Part shown: piece by piece, positions 34,173 through 44,309 of the stretch
Layout: each line of letters starts with the position of its first letter
How positions within the stretch are numbered: the stretch's first letter is position 1
DNA from: Malania oleifera
Taxonomy: Eukaryota > Streptophyta > Magnoliopsida > Santalales > Ximeniaceae
Direction: 5' to 3'
DNA: 64,000 bases
Assembly: GCF_029873635.1 (NCBI RefSeq)
Contig: NC_080423.1
Span: forward strand, 94,035,691-94,099,690
Notes under the pieces: model-generated
Told to the model about the DNA's origin: nothing
What the model saw: the letters and a program-made list of their open reading frames with translations, nothing else
The model's database searches: none
Translations under genes and position numbers: made by a program

Positions 34173-34870
34173 CTATCTGTCTGAGGATGAAACGCCGTGC
34201 TGAAAGATAACTGAGGCCCCATAGCCTCCTGCAAGCTCTTCCAAAATCGTGACGGTTAAACGTGGGTCTCGGTCTAATACTATACACACTGGCAGACCAT
34301 GTGATCTTACTATCTCCTGATTATATAATTTCGCCAATCTGTCTATGGAGTAGTTGACTTTAATAGGAAAAAAGTGAGCGGTCTTCGTCAATCTATCAAC
34401 GACTACCCAAATAGCATTCTGATCATGCAGTGTCGGCGGTAAACTCATCATGAAGTCCATAGATACATGATCCCACTTCCATTCCGAGATGTAAAATGAC
34501 TGCAACTGGCCCGTCGGCCTCTGGTGCTTAACCTTTACCTGCTGGCATGTCAGACACTGCTGTACGAACTTGACAATTTTCCTCTTCATACCGCTCCACT
34601 AGTAAAACTCTCGCAGATCCCTATACATTTTAGTACTACCTAGATGAACGGTGTAGAAGGAATTGTGAGCCTCCTCTAAGATCATCCTCCTGATGTCCAT
34701 ATCTGCAGGCACGCACAACTTGGAACAAAATCTCAAGGCTTTGTCATCAGAAATACTGAATTCCTCTCCCTGTTCGTCCTGTATCTTAGCTATCAGCTTT
34801 GCTAATTCTGCGTCATCTCTTTGAGCGGTCTTAATCCTTTCCTGTAGAGTAGGCTGCATTACCAGGTTGG
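34173..34870 (-). pseudogene. Tekay integrase, zinc and catalytic core
   Basis: The frame 34599-34859 reads EEAHNSFYTVHLGSTKMY (two zinc histidines) and ends DLREFY before TAG in place of tryptophan. The frame 34173-34589 carries CLTCQQVK (zinc cysteines), WDHVSMDFMMSLP (first D), VVDRLTKTAHF and IVLDRDPR (second D). A shift then moves the part with the catalytic E out of frame. Confidence 0.85.
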
Positions 34871-34928
34871 CAATAAATGCCTAAGGATCACTCTCTACCA
34901 ACTCTACATCGAATCTTTCTAGATCCAT

Positions 34929-35240
34929 CTAGATTGGATGCTGAACCTCCATAACTGTCAGTGCTGGTCCCACTGATTTCCTACTTAGAGCATCAGCTAC
35001 TACGTTTGCTTTCCTTGGGTGGTAACTGATAATGTAGTCATAATCTTTAATAAGTTTCAACCATTTCCTCTGTTTGATGTTCAGCTCCCTTTGAGTGAAA
35101 AAGTACTTCAAACTTTTGTGATTGGAGAATATTTTGCATCTTTCACCGTACAAGTAATGCCTCCAAATCTTTAATGCGTGTACCACTGTAGCCAATTCCA
35201 AATCGTAGGTAGGGTAATTCTTTTCATACTCTTTCAACTA
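34929..35240 (-). pseudogene. Tekay RNase H
   Basis: Reads [20 protein letters not shown] (catalytic E), [39 protein letters not shown] and ADALSRKS. The expected FSDH/FTDH aspartate is asparagine here (FSNH), a G-to-A type loss of a catalytic acid. Confidence 0.85.
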
Positions 35241-36470
35241 TCGTGAGGCATAAGCTACAGCCCTATCATGGTGCATCAATACATAGCTGAACCCTTTCAA
35301 AGACGCATCATTGTAAATAACATAACCATCACCCCCTGAAGGAATGATCAACACTGGTGCAGTGACAAACCTTTACTTCAATTCCTAAAAGCTCTACTCG
35401 CAATCTTCATCCCATTCAAACCTAACATTCTTTCTGGTTAGACGCGTGAGAGGTCCTGATAAAGTTGAAAACCCTTCTACAAACCAACGGTAATAACCTA
35501 TTAGTCCTAAGAAGCTCCTAATTTCCTAATTCGGTCTAGCCCAATTCAATACTATCTCAATCTTGCTGGGATCCACTTAAATACCATTCCCTGAAATAAC
35601 ATGCTCCAAAAATGACACTTTCTTTAGCCAAAATTTACATTTACTAAACTTGGCATACAATTTCTTTTCCTTGAGCATCTGAAGTACTAGCCGTAAGTGC
35701 GTCTTATGCTCCTCAAAACTCCTCGAATAAATCAGTATGTCATCAATGAAAACTACAACGAATTGGTCTAAATACTAATAAAAGATTCTATTCATCAAAT
35801 CCATGAAGACAATAGAAGCATTCATCAAATTAAATGACATAATTAAAAATTCATAATGCTCATACCTGGCCCTGAAAGCTGTCTTTGAGACATCTTCTTC
35901 TTTTACTTTCACTTGATGATAGTCTGACTTGAGATCGATCTTGAAATAGACCTATGTGCCCTGAAGTTGATCAAATAAGTCATCTATGTGGGGTAGAGGA
36001 TATCTGTTCTTAATGGTTACCTTGCTTATCTCCCTGTAATCAATACACATCCTCATAGACTTGTTTTTCTTTTTTACGAATAACACTGGTACTCCCCAGA
36101 GCGAAACGCTATGTCTGATAAACCCTTTATTCAATAAATTCTGCAGCTGATCCTTTAGTTTTCTCAATTTTGCTGAAGCCATTCGGTAAGGGGCTTTAAA
36201 GATCGATGTCGTCTCGGTAAGTAGATTAATAGCGAAATCTACCTCGCGGTCGGGAGGCAACCTAGGTAGATCTTCTGGAAAAACATCTGAAAATTCCTTC
36301 ACCATTAGTGTACTGCCATGCTTCAACTCATTTTCCGAAACCTCCTTTACAAAGGCCCTAAACCCTTGACAACCGTTAAGGAGTAGTCTTCTTGCTTGCA
36401 TAGCTGACAATAACTGAAGTGGGGAACACACCTGCGACCTCACAAATTTAAATTCTTACTTGTTTAGTGG
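35241..36470 (-). pseudogene. Tekay reverse transcriptase
   Basis: The N-terminal frame 35952-36443 reads [54 protein letters not shown] and [17 protein letters not shown]. The catalytic FIDD box is intact at 35739-35747 ([13 protein letters not shown]). The rest is broken by numerous stops. Confidence 0.85.
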
Positions 36471-36605
36471 TCTGAATATCACCTCTCTTAGATGACAGTT
36501 AATATTAGAATAGTTAGCTGCCAGCCAATTCATATCCAATATTACATCAAATCCATGCATATTAAGCACAATAAGGTCAGTTGGTAGTACTCTTCCTTGA
36601 ATTTT

Positions 36606-37140
36606 TATCAATTAACGCCTTAGCACCCTACAACATTGCACCACCGACCCTATCGAAGTAGCAACTGACAACTCTACATTTAATAACTGGGTCTTGTTTC
36701 CAGACAATTTAAAATAGGTCACAGACACAAAGGAGTGGGTGGCACTTGAGTCAAAAAAAACAATTACTTGATATGATAAAACATTAAAGGTACCTGTCAC
36801 GACGTCGCCTGCGGTCTCGACATCTGTAGGCGTCAAAGCATAGACCCTCCCCAAAGCTACATTCCTCTGTTGGCCTCCACAGGGCGCCTGATAGCCTCCT
36901 TGGTAAGGTCTGGGAAAAGGGGCGATACAAGGTGGTGTAGGGCAATCGTGCACCATATGTCCTTGCCTACCGCAGCGATAGCTGATGGCTCTCCCCACTC
37001 GACACTCTCCCAAGTGTCTCTTTTCACAAGTCTGACAAACAGGGAAATTCTGCACCACTTGAAACTCACGACCTCCAATCTCCTTCCTCTGTCCTCTACC
37101 ATAGTTTCCTCTTCTTCACTGACCCTGCCTAGATCCCTGT
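36606..37140 (-). pseudogene. Tekay zinc knuckles and protease
   Basis: The frame 36612-37058 reads VCQTCEKRHLGEC, then SYRCGRQGHMVHDCP, a CCHC knuckle whose first cysteine is serine. It then reads VIVFFDSSATHSFVS, the protease signature with DSG changed to DSS. Between them is a proline/glycine-rich spacer. Confidence 0.8.
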
Positions 37141-37886
37141 TAGAAGCCTGAAGGTGTAGATCTCTTCTTCTGTCCCTGCTCCTTTGCATCCATTCGCTCA
37201 CTAGCCTTAGCTAATGCTGCTTTGTCGACTAACTCAGCAAAATCTTGTATCTTCAACACTACTACCTGCTTGTATATTCCACGCCTCAATCCTCTTTCAA
37301 ATTGTCTCGCCTTCTTTATTTCATCAGGAAGAATATACGGGGCAAAGTGGGACAACTCTATGAATCTCACCGCATTCTGTTGGACTGACTGCTGTCCCTG
37401 CTTCAAATTCAGGAATTCTTCCACTTCGGTCTCTCTAATAATGGCTAGAAAATATCTATCAAAAAATAATTCTTTAAATCGGTCCCATGTTATAGTTATC
37501 GGCATTGTCCTCTGCTGCTCTAGGAGTTTCATAGTAGTCCATCACCTTTCAACCTCCCCTATTAGTTTATAGGTGGCGAAGAGAACCCTCTGCTCCTCAG
37601 TACACTGCAATACTGCCAACACCTTTTCAATCTCTTGCATCCAATTTTCGGCAACTGTAGGATCAGCACCTCCTGAAAATGCTGGAGGATTTATCTTGGT
37701 GAATTTTTCTATCATGTACCCATGGCCTGCAGACAGGCCTCCCTGCTCTCTGGAGCTCCTAGCGATCTCAGTTGTAACCTGCTAAGTTACATTGTGTAGT
37801 ACTACATCTGAATCAACCCCGCCTGCACTCGAGGGCCCTGCACCGTCACTACCACTCGCATGGGCACTACCTCCTTTAGGGTCCAT
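37130..37886 (-). pseudogene. Tekay gag
   Basis: ATG at 37886 (MDPKGGSAHASGSDGAG) is the likely start, following the primer site. A TAG replaces CAG after VVLHNV. IEKFTKINPPAFSGGADP and MQEIEKVLAVL follow, then TGA replaces TGG in the R-W-W motif at about 37540. The frame 37140-37532 gives ITWDRFKELFFDRYF and VRFIELSHFAPYI, the retrotransposon gag core. Confidence 0.85.
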
Positions 37887-38177
37887 CTTGACAAGAAAAT
37901 AAACATGGCTCAAGAACCCTATTCTTATAATTTATGCATCTAACCAAAATCCCTTATCTTGACATCATTTTCTTAATTCAAGATTCAATCCTACACTTTA
38001 AAAACACAACCCGACAATAGTTTACTATGACTTTCCTGAAATCGTCACTCTAAGAAAGACACAGAAACTACCCTGGTAGTCCTACCTCCAAACTGCATAA
38101 TAAAATCTTAAATCATTTTCCTATACTCTGGTATTGTTTCCACTGCACTCTAGAGTTTACAAAACCTAGCAACCTAG

Positions 38178-38192
38178 GCGCTCATACCAAAC
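38178..38192 (-). other. Primer binding site of the Tekay element
   Basis: Minus strand gtttggtatgagcgcc follows the 5' LTR. It is close to the Met-tRNA complement TGGTATCAGAGC, with small changes. Confidence 0.75.
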
Positions 38193-40329
38193 TGTAACGA
38201 CTCGCCTATTTTACCATAATTTTTTTTATAGAATAACATTTAATATAATAATTCAAGTATCTTGTTAAGCTGATAAAACATGATCTACTTGAACCCATGA
38301 GTACCAGAGATATACCTGAAATACAACTTTAATACCTAAGCAGTGGAAAACATAAAATCATATACATATCAAATCATCCAACCAACACAATATCAGAGTT
38401 CTACCAAACCTATCATATACATATACACATCTCAAAAAGACCAAAAAGTGCCCTAGGGTCATAACCTAAAAATTCGTCAAACCCTAGCATAACGACTTAC
38501 CCTTCTAACAGGGTAGGACAGTCGACCTTTAACACCGCGGAGCTCTACCCGCTCTTCTATCTGGGTTTCCTGAAATGTTTATATAGTTGGGGTGAGATAC
38601 CTCTCAGTAAGGGAAATAAACTAATATTAGTGTGTGACATTATGAGTATTTTCGTGTTATACATGTTACAGTACATGTATCACATTTGGTAAAATTATCT
38701 ATATCATAACTGATTAAAACATAATTTATCATAACATGATATAACATACTGAGTTTCTATACATGAAAAACATCTTATATAATTGTACATAAAATAACAC
38801 CCTAGATGGATAGTTGGATGGTGTCATGTTTTACCCCCACATGACTAGGTTGTGCGGCTCGAAGGTGGGACCTAGCAATGGTTGATTGACCACGTTAGAT
38901 CAACATAAGTCTGTAAGTACGATGGGTCTGCCCCTCCTGGTTCGGACTTCCAGAGGGATGCCTGCACTACCATAAAACCACATCGACTATCGTTCTCCCA
39001 CAGTCCCATACGACATTTGGTAGCATTAACATATATATGATCATGAATATATAGCTACTGTACCGTGCTTCGTGAAAGCCTAAATCAAGTCATCCGAGTT
39101 CTAATAACATATAGTAAATTTCAAATAATGATACATAGTTGTTTCATAATAATATCTGTCATGATAATATTTTCATGAATTTTTGCATATCATATCATGT
39201 AAACCACGACCCTTGCGCCGCCATATTATATCTTGTAAATCACGGTCTTTACGGCAACATAGTATAACATGTAAAACCACGACCCTTACGCCGACAGAGT
39301 ATATCATATAAAACCACGACCCTTACGCCAACATAGTATATCATATAAAATCACAGCCCTTACACCAACATATTATATCATATGAAACCACAACCCTTAC
39401 GCTGGCATATTTTAACATACATAGTTTTGAAATCCCTATACTATTTCAATACCATACATTAAACATAATTCTTGTACTGTTTTTAATATCTTCCTGAAAA
39501 CAGTGATAATATGCTTATTCTGAAAATATAATATTCTGATATTACATAAAATCATATAATTTCATACTCATGCCACACAAAAGTAAATATTGTTCTAATC
39601 GTAAGATCTACACAAAAATCATATCCCCTGCCAAAATGTATTAAAATCATTTTCTTGTTAACATCAGTATTTCTAAACTCAGTTCTATAGCATACATAAT
39701 TTTTCTGGAAATAAAAGCTAAATAATAATAATAAATAATTTCATGAAAATACTGACTTAATTTATTCCCATACCTAACTTATTAAAAAGCCCACCAATTA
39801 CCCCCAAGGTGTGGTTCAGGTGGTAGTGAGGGCTGTGGGAGTGCCTCTCATGAGGTCAGGTGTTCAAACCCTCATGGGCTCATTTCCGCCCCTGAACTCC
39901 TGAATTTACCCTCCCTTTGGAATTGTGGGGTCAACTTTAAGGGACGCAGGATTAGTCACATGGACCGTAAAACGGACACGTGGATACCCGGTGCGTAATC
40001 TAAAAAAAAAAAAAAAAGCCCACTAATTACTCCAAAACTACACTCGTTGTGCTCCTAACTCAACACCCTGAAATTTACATTTTTCCTAACAAAACTTCAG
40101 TATTATCTTCCCTAACATATTCCCCTCAGTCCAGAAACACCAAAAACCTAATAAAACTTTAAATAATCAACTTACCCCAATTTTGAGATGGTGCTCAAGT
40201 TGGCATAACCAACGATCTACTCCTGCAGATATGAAGAGAAATTTCGCAGGAGTAGCATAGCGGCTTCGAATCGTCAAACCGATGTGAAATGAGGCTAGAT
40301 TTCTAGAGAGAAGGATGAGGGGACGAAGC

Positions 40330-40389
<60 letters not shown>

Positions 40390-40698
40390 CTGCATGTTTC
40401 TCACAGGAAAAATGAATTCTTGACCTTATATAGAATGCTTGTCCACGTGGCCTCGTCGACAAGCCACATCTCCTTGTCGACGAATCCAAGGAGTTTGTCA
40501 ACGAACACCTTCTTCTTGTCGATGAGTTTCAAGCTCTGGAAACAATCCTATCGGCAATTTCTTGTCGACAGGACACACGTCCCCGTCGACGAACACTTCT
40601 ACACTCGTCGATGAGACCCGATTGAAAACCCTTTTTGAAAAATCCTTTTCTTTCCTTTATTTTATTATTTAATTACTATAATTCTTCGGGTCTCTACA
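38193..40698 (-). repeat. 5' LTR of the Tekay element
   Basis: Minus strand TGTAGAGACCC at 40698 to CGAGTCGTTACA at 38193. It aligns with the 3' LTR apart from point changes and a SINE at 39802-40012. TATA box near 40428-40437. Seven GTCGAC-type motifs lie at 40454-40615 and the GA tract at about 40331-40385. Confidence 0.93.
39802..40012 (+). mobile_element. SINE inside the Tekay 5' LTR
   Basis: The 211 bases are absent from the 3' LTR. The head, ggtgtggttcaggtggtagtg, is tRNA-like (box A), with ggtgttcaaaccctc as box B. The tail is a run of about 16 A. The TSD is aaaaagcccaccaattac (39784-39801) and aaaaagcccactaattac (40013-40030), with one mismatch. Confidence 0.88.
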
Positions 40699-41638
40699 TG
40701 AATGGTTCAGCATCAAGGTCTATTGGAATAACATTATCAACAAAATTTATTTCAACTTCTTGATTCTTTTCCTTTTCTTTTATGGAAGCTTGGTATAGAT
40801 CTACCAAGTATTTGGGACTACGACAAGTACGTGACCAATAGCCTTTTCCTTCATATCTGTAGTATTTATTTTCATGATGTCTAGGTCATTAATCTTGATT
40901 ATTATCTCACTTCTAAGGGTCATCCCTCTTTTGGAGGTCATCCATTTTTTGGGGGATTGCAGCCTCACGTCGATGCCAGTGATTATTTCGACCACGACCA
41001 TACTTGCGGCCTCATCCTCGACCACAAGATGTATTCATATTCACTTTAGGGAATGAGATTGAACCAGTTGGATAAGTTTGGTGACTTTTCATTAAAAACT
41101 CATTATTTTACTCAGCAACAAGAAGACATGATATAAGTTTAGAAAATTTAGTAAATTTTCTCTGCCTGTATTGCTGCTATAGAAGCACATTAGTGGGATG
41201 AAAAGTAGTAAATGTCTTTTCAAGCATGTCTTTATCAGTAACATTTTCACCACATAATTTTAACTTCAAGCAAATCTTATGCAGAGTTGAGTTATATTCT
41301 TTGACTATTATAAAATCTTGCAATCTTAGGTGCAACCATTCATGTTGAGCATTTGGTAAAATCACAGTCTTTTAATGGTCAAATCTATCCTTTAAAATTT
41401 TCCATAAGATAAGTGTGTCTTTGATAGTGAGGTATTCAGTCTTTAATTCTTCATCTAAATGATGACAAATGAAGATCATAGCCTTTGCACTATCTTGCAG
41501 GGATGCGGTATTTTCATCTAAAATAGTGTTTTCCAAGTTCATTGCATTTAGATGGATATCAACATAAAAAATTAATGATAAATAATTGTTACCTTTGATA
41601 TCAAGGGGAACAAGTTCAACTTTACTTAAGTCCGACAT
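40699..41638 (-). pseudogene. Copia copy A gag
   Basis: The start is the ATG at 41638: MSDLSKVELVPLDIKGNNY, then AMIFICHHLDEELKTEYLT and LWKILKDRFDH. It continues in the same frame after one stop as KTVILPNAQHEWLHLRLQDF and DMLEKTFTTFHPTNVLL. A decayed CCHC knuckle (YRYEGKGYWSRTCRSPK) and YLVDLYQASIKEKEKN follow near 40790-40860. The Tekay insertion falls just after this. Confidence 0.8.
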
Positions 41639-42204
41639 CTGAATAAATTAACAATAGTAAAACAATTTAGGAAAAATAAAAGTAAAAATTGAGACAATAA
41701 TAGATATAATATTACTTCCACCCTTCCGGGGGTACTTAAAAATGTTTCTTTAGGAACATTGTTTTTTTTTTTTTTTTCTCAATTTGTACTTTTAAGGAGT
41801 ATGATTTCAATTACAATATGAAAATAGACAATAATTTACCACCTCATCCAGAAGTTAAATGTACTATCTCATGTGGAGGATAAACGTCTCACCTCTTCAG
41901 GAGGTCAATTTTAACATCTCTTTAGACCCTTTTTTGGAGGTAAATATTTATCATCTCTTCTGAAGACTAGATACATAGCATCTTTAGCAGGTTTATTTCT
42001 TTGGGAGATTAAATATATAGGCGAGAGATTTAAATATATAACATCTTCAGGATGATTATCTTACCATTTATTATGTAGATTGATACTTTTAAAACTTTAA
42101 AAGACATATTTTCGTCTAGAGAATATTATACTCTTGTGGAGTAAAACTTACAATAAATAAATTAAATAAGATTTAAAGAAATACCTCGGATAGTTAGAGT
42201 TTTG
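41639..42204 (-). other. Leader of copia copy A with degenerate repeats
   Basis: AT-rich leader between LTR and gag. Between 41855 and 42060 a word like catctcttcaggaggttaa recurs about six times with variation. A poly-T run of 17 lies at about 41761-41778. No Met-tRNA primer site is visible after the LTR. Confidence 0.55.
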
Positions 42205-42689
42205 TGTTGATAATGTATTGTAAAAGATGTAGAAAATAAATAGAGACGACACCGAAATTTTACGCGGTTCGATTATGGCCATTCCATGGGCAGATTGTAT
42301 AAAAAAACTTCACTATCTTGGGAGGAATTATAAGATGATTTGGAACTGACATCTCTTTCTTTCTATCTCTCATCTTTTCTATTTGTCTGCACACTTCAAG
42401 CTATATGTGTGTATATAAAAATGAGAGGAAGAAAAAACTCTTTTATAGGGCAATAAGGATAGTACATTATTTATAGTGGTGAAAGATTAAGAGGTGATAG
42501 CCATTTATATTTTTTCATAACAAAAATGCTCTTTTTTGTTAATTTAAATTTAAATTTTAAATTTATAGACTTCATACGTTTATGAAGCATGCATTAAAAT
42601 TAAGACATAACTACGACAATTTTTTCGCGTAAAATATTATATGCAATTACAATCTCATCTGCCGACACAATGCCAAATACCTACTAACA
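42205..42689 (-). repeat. Copia LTR shared by copies A and B
   Basis: Minus strand TGTTAGTAGG at 42689 to ATTATCAACA at 42205, 485 bases. TATA box cctataaaag (42440-42450 region). The late-LTR copia motif (ctgcccatggaatgg...gaaccgcgtaaaat) is at 42258-42294. A purine-rich gagagagagaagagcagaaa on the minus strand lies just before it (42690-42716), like a 3' LTR polypurine tract. A gag leader follows it, like a 5' LTR. Confidence 0.55.
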
Positions 42690-42713
42690 AATATTTTCTG
42701 CTCTTCTCTCTCT

Positions 42714-43620
42714 CTAAAAAGCTGAAAAAGTAGAAAGTAAAGAAACGTATGACCATACAGTAGATGCATTGATTAAGACCATGTATCTAAATGGTCTAGA
42801 TGGTGGATGTATTGGTCCGCATATATCACAATGAATTTTTTGTAAGAAACTAAGAGATTCAATACTTACCTTTGAAATAGATAGTTTGACAATTAATTTT
42901 CTTTGAGAACAAACAGTACATATGAAATCACTTGATAGAAGAATCTTATGGTTCTTTAGTGGATGAACATGTGAATTCACAATGATTCTTCGCATTATTA
43001 CATCTCCAGTATGTCCAAGACGACCATGCCAAAGTGTAAGTAACTTTGAGTCTTCTCACTTCTAGTGTTAGACATTATATGATTCAACTACTTTAATCTT
43101 TGTATAATACAATCTAGAAAAAGAAATCTTTGCTGCCTTCATTTGTAGTTTTAATGTGATTACTATTGAGTCTTAAAATTTTAAAGCTTAATAGATTTCT
43201 TCTAGATCTACTGGAATATAAAATTTCATAAATTTGTAATAAAGTAACATTGAGTAACTTTATATTAGCTCTTCAGGGCTTTCAATCAAATTTGTAGAAC
43301 GAGATATTGTATTAACATTCGGTAAAGATATATTCCAAGTAATGGAAATATTTCTTATCTTGAAGAATCGTGTGTGTTGTAACACTATCAGTTAAACAAA
43401 CTTCTTCCAAAGACATTTTAGAATCAATCAAAGCTTTAGAACAATCCACGTTATAATACATATTTAAAAAAAATCAATTATTATAATTAATTATAGCAAC
43501 AATAAATACGATAATTTATTTATTGAAATCCTAATACAATATTGCTTTACTTTATATCTTAAAATATTATATTATTATTTTCGTCTTGATTTACAAGGAA
43601 ATTAGCAACATTAAGATAAA
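42714..43620 (-). pseudogene. Copia copy B pol fragment
   Basis: Frame 42714-42995 reads MRRIIVNSHVHPLKNHKIL, FICTVCSQRKLIVKL, KIHCDICGPIHPP and MVLINASTVWSYVSLLSTFSAF. It ends a little beyond the point where copy A is cut. The rest toward 43620 mirrors copy A's decayed stretch. Confidence 0.75.
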
Positions 43621-44309
43621 CAGAGTTGAATGGTTCAGCATCAAGGTCTATTAGAACAACATTATCAACAAAATTTGTTTCAACTTATTTACTTTTTTCC
43701 TTTTCTTTTATAGAGGCTTGGTATAGATCTACCAAGTGTTTGGGCGTGATAGGTACGTGACCAATAGCCTTTTTCTCCACATTTGTAGCATCTATTTTCA
43801 TGATGTCTAGGTCGTTGATCTTGATATTGTTATCTCGCTTCTAAGGGTCATCCCTCTTTTGGGGGTCATCCCTCTTATGGGGGATTGTAGTTTCACATCA
43901 ATGCCAGTGATTATTTCGACCATTATCACAACCATACCTACAGCCTCGTCCTCGATCACGAGATGTATTCATATTCACTTTAGCGAATGGGGTTGAACTA
44001 GTTGGTGATTTTTCATCAAAAGCTCATTATTTTGCTCAGCAACAAAAAGACATGATATAAGTTTAGAAAATTTAGTAAATTTCATCTACCTATATTGCTA
44101 TTATAGGAGCACATTAGTGGGATGAAAAGTAGTAAATATTTTTTTAAACATGTCTTCATCAGTAATATTTTCACCACATAATTTTAGCTTCAAGCTAATC
44201 TTATGTAGGGTTGAGTTATATTCGCCGACTATTTTAAAATCTTGCAATCTCATGTACAACAATTCATGTCGAGTATTTGGTAAAATCACAGTCTTTCGAT
44301 AGTCAAATT
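43621..44309 (-). pseudogene. Copia copy B gag, C-terminal part
   Basis: Reads DYRKTVILPNTRHELLYMRL and KLCGENITDEDMFKKIFTTF, with a decayed knuckle and linker to 43620. The undisturbed gagttgaatggttcagcatcaag at 43624 is the empty-site form of the Tekay target in copy A. The first residues of the open frame here belong to the neighbouring LTR. Confidence 0.78.

Larger units (their letters stand above)
30849..40698 (-). mobile_element. Complete Tekay/Del-lineage Ty3/gypsy element
   Basis: Minus-strand order from 40698: 5' LTR, Met-tRNA primer site, gag, zinc knuckles, protease, RT, RNase H, integrase, chromodomain remnant, polypurine tract, 3' LTR. A perfect TSD tgaat sits at 30844-30848 and 40699-40703. 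LTR lengths are 2506 (with a SINE) and 2295. Integrase wording (MRFGRKGKLNHRFISPFEIL; VHFHVSMLRKY-like) is Tekay. Stops in gag, RT and chromodomain make it inactive. Confidence 0.92.
29906..42689 (-). mobile_element. Copia copy A, split by a Tekay insertion
   Basis: Two blocks, 29906-30848 and 40699-42689, form one minus-strand copia element interrupted by the Tekay element. Copy B at 42714-44309 shows the uninterrupted site (gagttgaatggttcagc at 43624). The copy has an LTR, leader, gag and part of pol, and stops in the integrase zinc region where the Athila LTR abuts. Confidence 0.8.

Noticed and set aside
36857-37572. Plus-strand and alternate-frame ORFs of 93-116 codons over the Tekay gag and protease
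   Set aside because: They are shadows of the minus-strand gag/zinc-knuckle frames, which carry the recognisable motifs.
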